The position numbers and the translations under genes were made by a program. From NCBI GenBank assembly GCA_029263415.1, contig JAJCXN010000041.1, forward strand, positions 62,001-126,000: 64,000 nucleotides of DNA. Direction: 5' to 3'. The notes beneath the pieces were generated by a model. It searched no databases, was not told where the DNA came from, and saw nothing but the letters and a program-made list of their open reading frames with translations. Each line of letters begins with the position of its first letter. Position 1 is the first letter of the stretch. The DNA comes from Acidobacteriota bacterium (GTDB taxonomy: Bacteria; Acidobacteriota; Thermoanaerobaculia; Multivoradales; Multivoraceae). Positions 60,755-64,000 of this stretch are shown here, piece after piece.

Positions 60755-62277
60755 AGTGCTCAACCCCAATGATTCTCGGAGCAACCGTGCTTCTGAGTGC
60801 GCTCGCTGTCAGCGCGTCGTTCGCGCAGCCTGATCCGCAGGCGTTCCGCTCGGGGACTCCTGAGCAACCTGCAGTTGTCTTAGTACAGAACGCGACCGTT
60901 TGGACCTCGGGGCCACAAGGCATTCTCGAAGGTGCAGACCTCTTGGTGCGCAACGGCAAGATCGACCGCGTTGACAAAGGGCTCAGGGCTCCGCGCAATG
61001 CCGTCGTCATTGATGGCACCGGCAAACACGTGACACCCGGCCTGATTGATGCGCACTCGCACACCGCCGCTGATGGTGGTTTGAACGAAGGCAGCAACAT
61101 CATCACTGCGGAAGTGACCATCGAAGATGTGGTCAACCACGAAGAAGCCAATATCTACCGGGAACTTGCTGGCGGATTGACCGCAGCCAATGTCCTGCAT
61201 GGTTCGGCCAACTCGATCGGCGGGCGTAACGCAGTCATCAAGTATCGCTGGGGCTTATCGTCGGCAGGCATGTTCTTCGGCGCCAAGCCTGGGATCAAGT
61301 TCGCATTGGGCGAGAACCCGAAGCAGAGCAACTGGGGTAGCGCGAACCGCTACCCAAACACGCGTTCAGGTGTTGCGAACTCGATTCGCAGTTCGTTTGA
61401 AGAGGCGCTCGACTATCGCGCTGCACAAAAGGAGTATGCCGAGAAGAGTAAGGCCCGCGCGGACTTGATTCCGCCGAAGCCGAATCACCAACTCGACGTC
61501 ATTCTCGAGATCTTGGATGGCAAGCGGTTGGTTCATTCGCACTCCTATCGGGCCGATGAGATCCTGATGCTGTTGCGTCTGTGCGAGGAATACGGCGTCA
61601 AGATCGCCTCTTTGCAGCACGTGCTCGAGGGCTACAAGGTGGCCGATGAGATTGCTGCTCACGGAGCTGGTGCTTCCACCTTCTCCGACTGGTGGGCGTA
61701 CAAGTACGAGGTGCGCGACGCCATCCCCTACAACGGCGCCATCATGCATGACCGAGGTGTGGTCGTTTCCTTCAATTCGGATGATGCTGAACTTGCGCGT
61801 CGGATGAACTTGGAGGCAGCCAAAGCAGTGCGTTACGGCGGCGTGGACCCGGCGGAGGCGTTCAAGTTCGTAACGCTCAACCCCGCGATTCAACTGCAGG
61901 TGGATGACCGCATTGGTTCACTCGAGAAGGGAAAGGACGCGGACTTTGTGGTTTGGTCGGGCTCTCCGATGTCAACAGCGTCAGTTGCAGAGCAAACTTG
62001 GGTCGATGGCCGCAAGTACTTTGATCGCGAAGCTGACCTTGCGATGCGCGAGCGCGTTGCAGCCGAGCGCCAAAGCCTGATCGACGAGATCTTGGCCGAG
62101 GCGGCTAGCGAAGAAGCCGCCGAAGAGGACGGCGAGACCGGGGGTGACACCCCAGACACGCCCGATACACCAGACACTTTAGACACGCCAGACGCGGACC
62201 CTGACTCCGGTGGGCAGGCCACGTTGAGAGATTGGTACGACTTCTTTGTAGCAGTCGCGAAAGGACAGGCACGATGA
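60751..62277 (+). CDS. Amidohydrolase with intact metal site (second of trio), exported
   Basis: 508 residues, ATG at 60751 overlapping the previous stop, with GAGGAG upstream. A signal peptide ends near ASFAQ. Metal ligands are intact: TPGLIDAHSHTAADGG, LVHSHSYRADE, SLQHVLEG and SFNSDDAELARR. It matches imidazolonepropionase-like/prolidase-type metal amidohydrolases. The C-terminal tail is acidic and includes a DTP repeat coded by 9-bp units. It is the likely catalytic member; the substrate may be a small peptide or cyclic amide. Confidence 0.9.
   Translation: MKCSTPMILGATVLLSALAVSASFAQPDPQAFRSGTPEQPAVVLVQNATVWTSGPQGILEGADLLVRNGKIDRVDKGLRAPRNAVVIDGTGKHVTPGLIDAHSHTAADGGLNEGSNIITAEVTIEDVVNHEEANIYRELAGGLTAANVLHGSANSIGGRNAVIKYRWGLSSAGMFFGAKPGIKFALGENPKQSNWGSANRYPNTRSGVANSIRSSFEEALDYRAAQKEYAEKSKARADLIPPKPNHQLDVILEILDGKRLVHSHSYRADEILMLLRLCEEYGVKIASLQHVLEGYKVADEIAAHGAGASTFSDWWAYKYEVRDAIPYNGAIMHDRGVVVSFNSDDAELARRMNLEAAKAVRYGGVDPAEAFKFVTLNPAIQLQVDDRIGSLEKGKDADFVVWSGSPMSTASVAEQTWVDGRKYFDREADLAMRERVAAERQSLIDEILAEAASEEAAEEDGETGGDTPDTPDTPDTLDTPDADPDSGGQATLRDWYDFFVAVAKGQAR
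62152..62196 (+). repeat. 9-bp tandem repeats in the amidohydrolase C-terminus
   Basis: About five imperfect units of GACACSCCM encode a run of Asp-Thr-Pro near the end of the second amidohydrolase. Unit length keeps the frame. Confidence 0.8.
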
Positions 62278-63572
62278 GCTTCATTGGATCCATCTCGAAG
62301 ACGGGATACCGGGCGGCCGCGGCTGCTCTAGTGGCCTCGGTTGTCATTGCCTCAGCTGTTGGTGCACAAGGCCTAGGCTCAGGAACTACGGTGTTCCGAG
62401 GTGCCGATCTCCACACTGTGGACAACGGTGTGATTAGCGGTGGGATTATGGTGGTTCGCGACGGCAAGATCGCGGCGATTGGCGACAGCTCAACAGCTGT
62501 TCCTGCAGGCGCGACCGTGGTTGACGTTGCGGGACAACGGATCTACCCGGGATTCATCCACTCGTACTCCAACCTCGGCATGAGCGACATCGACAGCGTG
62601 CGTGGCAGCGTCGACATTGGAGAGATTGGCGACAACAACGCCGATATTCAAGCTGAGGTTGCGGTCAGTGCCGACAGCATCCGTCTGTTGCCAGCCATGG
62701 GGGGCGGAGTGCTGTATGCGCACATCGTGCCCGAGGGCGGCATCTTCTCCGGCACCTCAGCTGTGATCCGGCTCGAAGGCTGGAACTGGGAAGACATGAC
62801 GGTCACGGCGCCAACGGCGTTACATCTAAGTTTTCCAAATGATGGCGATGCAGGTGACGACGAAGAAGCTCCCGAGTCGAAGGCAATGAAGGCGCTGAAC
62901 GAAGCGTTCGATCAAGCTGCAGATTATGGAGCTGCCCGCGAAGCGGGACTGAGGCTCGATGCCGACCGCAAACTGCAACGTGTGCTCGACGTCATCAACG
63001 GCGACTTGCGGCTGATTGTGCACGCGGACAACGTGTCCCAGATGGAAGCCGCTATCAAGTGGACGGATGAGAAGGAAATCAACGACTGGATCCTGCTCGG
63101 AACCACAGATGCGGCCTACCTTGCCGAAGAGCTTGCGGCGAAAAAGATACCGGTACTGATGGAAACGGTGCTCGGGATTCCTGGTCGTGACTTCGAGTCG
63201 TACGATTCGAATTTCTCTGCTCCTGGCAAGCTTGCTGCAGCAGGCGTACAGTTTGCCTTGACCGGCCAGGCTGACACTGCGTTCGCCCGTAACGTTCCCT
63301 TCATCGCTGGTATGGCGGTCGCTCACGGTCTTGATCCTGAGGCAGCCATACGAAGCATCTCGTTAGCGCCTGCCGAGATCCTCGGCGTCGCCGATCAGCT
63401 GGGATCACTCAGTGTTGGCAAGGAAGCAAGTTTCTTCATTGCCAATGGTGATCCGCTCGAGATCGTGACCGCGATTGATCAGGTTTGGATGCGTGGGCTC
63501 AAGGTTGATTTCGAGCGCGATCAACAGCGCCAACTGTGGAAGAAGTATCGCGACCGTCCGACGTCGCCCTAA
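62274..63572 (+). CDS. Amidohydrolase-like protein lacking the metal site (third of trio)
   Basis: 432 residues from the ATG at 62274, overlapping the previous stop (ATGA), with AAAGGA upstream. A signal peptide ends near ASAVGAQ. Like the first member of the trio it has lost the His-x-His (YPGFIHSYSNLG) although the fold-end VADQLGSLSVGKEASFFIANGD is kept. It is probably a non-catalytic partner or paralogue of the middle gene. Translational coupling across all three suggests a complex. Confidence 0.82.
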   Translation: MSFIGSISKTGYRAAAAALVASVVIASAVGAQGLGSGTTVFRGADLHTVDNGVISGGIMVVRDGKIAAIGDSSTAVPAGATVVDVAGQRIYPGFIHSYSNLGMSDIDSVRGSVDIGEIGDNNADIQAEVAVSADSIRLLPAMGGGVLYAHIVPEGGIFSGTSAVIRLEGWNWEDMTVTAPTALHLSFPNDGDAGDDEEAPESKAMKALNEAFDQAADYGAAREAGLRLDADRKLQRVLDVINGDLRLIVHADNVSQMEAAIKWTDEKEINDWILLGTTDAAYLAEELAAKKIPVLMETVLGIPGRDFESYDSNFSAPGKLAAAGVQFALTGQADTAFARNVPFIAGMAVAHGLDPEAAIRSISLAPAEILGVADQLGSLSVGKEASFFIANGDPLEIVTAIDQVWMRGLKVDFERDQQRQLWKKYRDRPTSP

Positions 63573-63603
63573 GGGGTTAAGGCCTTCGAAGGCTGAGCCT
63601 CAC

Positions 63604-63679
63604 CAGAGGTGTAATCCCTCTAGGGGGCTCAGTCGTTAGGAGATGCTCGCTGCAGACCCCCGCGTGAGCATGGCGGGGC
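63604..63679 (+). terminator. Stem-loop cluster after the amidohydrolase trio
   Basis: Two candidate hairpins are visible: AGAGG / CCTCT nested in GAGCC...GGCTC near 63595-63630, and CCCCGC / GGCGGGG near 63658-63679. Neither has a clear T run, so termination is possible but unproven. They also lie at the 3' end of the convergent agmatinase gene. Confidence 0.35.
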
Positions 63680-63695
63680 TTCTTCGGCAAAGCAA

Positions 63696-64000
63696 CTAAG
63701 AGACCGTCGCCGCGTCCGCTTGAAAGATCTCGGCTAAGAACCGGTAGATCAGTTTTGCGGCAAGGAATGCCGACGGCTCGTGGCCGGGCATGAGCTCGAC
63801 CACATCAAAACCGACCACTCGCCGGCGTGCGGCCACTGCAGCAAGCAACCGATTGACCGCGGTCCAATCAAGGCCGCCGGGCTCGGGAGTTCCGGTTGCC
63901 GGCACATAGGCCGGGTCGAAGCCGTCGACGTCGATGGTGACGTAGACCTCGTTGCTCAGAAGGTTTACGGCGTCTTCGACCCAAGTGAATTCCCGGTCGG
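63696..64000 (-). CDS. speB: Agmatinase/arginase-family ureohydrolase, C-terminal part (cut by window edge)
   Basis: The minus strand reads EVYVTIDVDGFDPAYVPATGTPEPGG and ends FDVVELMPGHEPSAFLAAKLIYRFL before the stop at 63696. This contains the second metal motif (S/D-IDxDxxDP) and the conserved GTPEPGG of the arginase/agmatinase family. These binuclear manganese enzymes release urea from arginine, agmatine or related guanidino compounds. Start and N-terminal metal motif lie outside the window. Agmatinase is the likely identity from the C-terminal style, but formiminoglutamase-type relatives cannot be excluded. Confidence 0.85.
   Translation of the reverse strand, partial: DREFTWVEDAVNLLSNEVYVTIDVDGFDPAYVPATGTPEPGGLDWTAVNRLLAAVAARRRVVGFDVVELMPGHEPSAFLAAKLIYRFLAEIFQADAATVS

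Noticed and set aside
1-64000. CRISPR arrays, IS elements, tRNA or rRNA genes
   Set aside because: No spaced identical repeats, transposase motifs, CCA-ending cloverleaves or rRNA-like sequence were recognised by eye; short tRNA genes could still have been missed.

Overview
The window looks like a chromosomal segment of a diderm, high-GC, probably heterotrophic bacterium. Outer-membrane proteins (TonB-dependent receptor, beta-barrel), many lipoproteins, and a load of secreted peptidases and amidohydrolases (S9, M28, M2, VPS10/Asp-box, alpha-2-macroglobulin) with multihaem cytochromes fit Acidobacteriota (Thermoanaerobaculia-like) best. That placement is an inference from gene content; no rRNA or other decisive marker is present. 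No tRNA, rRNA, insertion sequence, prophage or CRISPR array was recognised.

Layout. (1) 1-1935: a branched-chain amino acid biosynthesis operon on the minus strand (ilvE then ilvB, the latter cut by the window edge). It is preceded by a short Leu/Ile/Val-rich leader ORF and a strong hairpin that look like an attenuator. (2) 1936-4896: a SWIM-SNF2 helicase. (3) 4897-5592: a gene graveyard holding the start of a Ser/Thr kinase gene and, on the other strand, a bare signal-peptide ORF. (4) 5593-18561: the most striking region, eight tightly packed plus-strand genes for an apparently complete electron-transfer chain. These are a pentahaem cytochrome, an outer-membrane beta-barrel, an octahaem cytochrome made of two tetrahaem repeats, a cyclic-nucleotide-domain/4x[4Fe-4S] protein, a dihaem membrane cytochrome b, an anchored decahaem cytochrome, a double-FHA protein, and a FAD reductase fused to two FHA domains and a ferredoxin-like domain. 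In total 23 CxxCH haem sites and two predicted b haems are encoded, together with signalling domains. I infer a regulated electron conduit from a cytoplasmic NAD(P)H/FeS module across the inner membrane to periplasmic cytochromes and the outer membrane.

(5) 18562-31538: metabolic and secreted enzymes: an SDR, a haem-plus-copper monooxygenase-like protein, an S9 peptidase, an M28 peptidase, a PfkB kinase, an acyl-CoA-synthetase-like protein with decayed motifs, and an LCAT-like lipoprotein paired with a sulfotransferase. (6) 31673-43571: a very large alpha-2-macroglobulin lipoprotein with a TonB-receptor-like stretch near its expected bait region, TrhO, a Coa1-like protein, a VPS10/Asp-box protein and a small membrane protein. 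(7) 43827-57412: an ACE-like M2 peptidase and esterase, an M50-like protease, a PlsC-like acyltransferase, a TonB-dependent receptor, a TerB-like protein, a Ski2-like helicase, a DUF547 lipoprotein and an amidohydrolase. (8) 57555-64000: an RlmL-type RNA methyltransferase, a translationally coupled trio of amidohydrolase-family proteins (only the middle one keeps the metal site), and the 3' end of an agmatinase-type ureohydrolase.

A window-wide habit is short in-frame tandem repeats (units of 6, 9, 12, 15 or 18 bp) in linkers, N-termini and C-termini. Examples are ilvB, the ilv leader, the S9 and M28 peptidases, the second amidohydrolase and the CNBD-ferredoxin protein.
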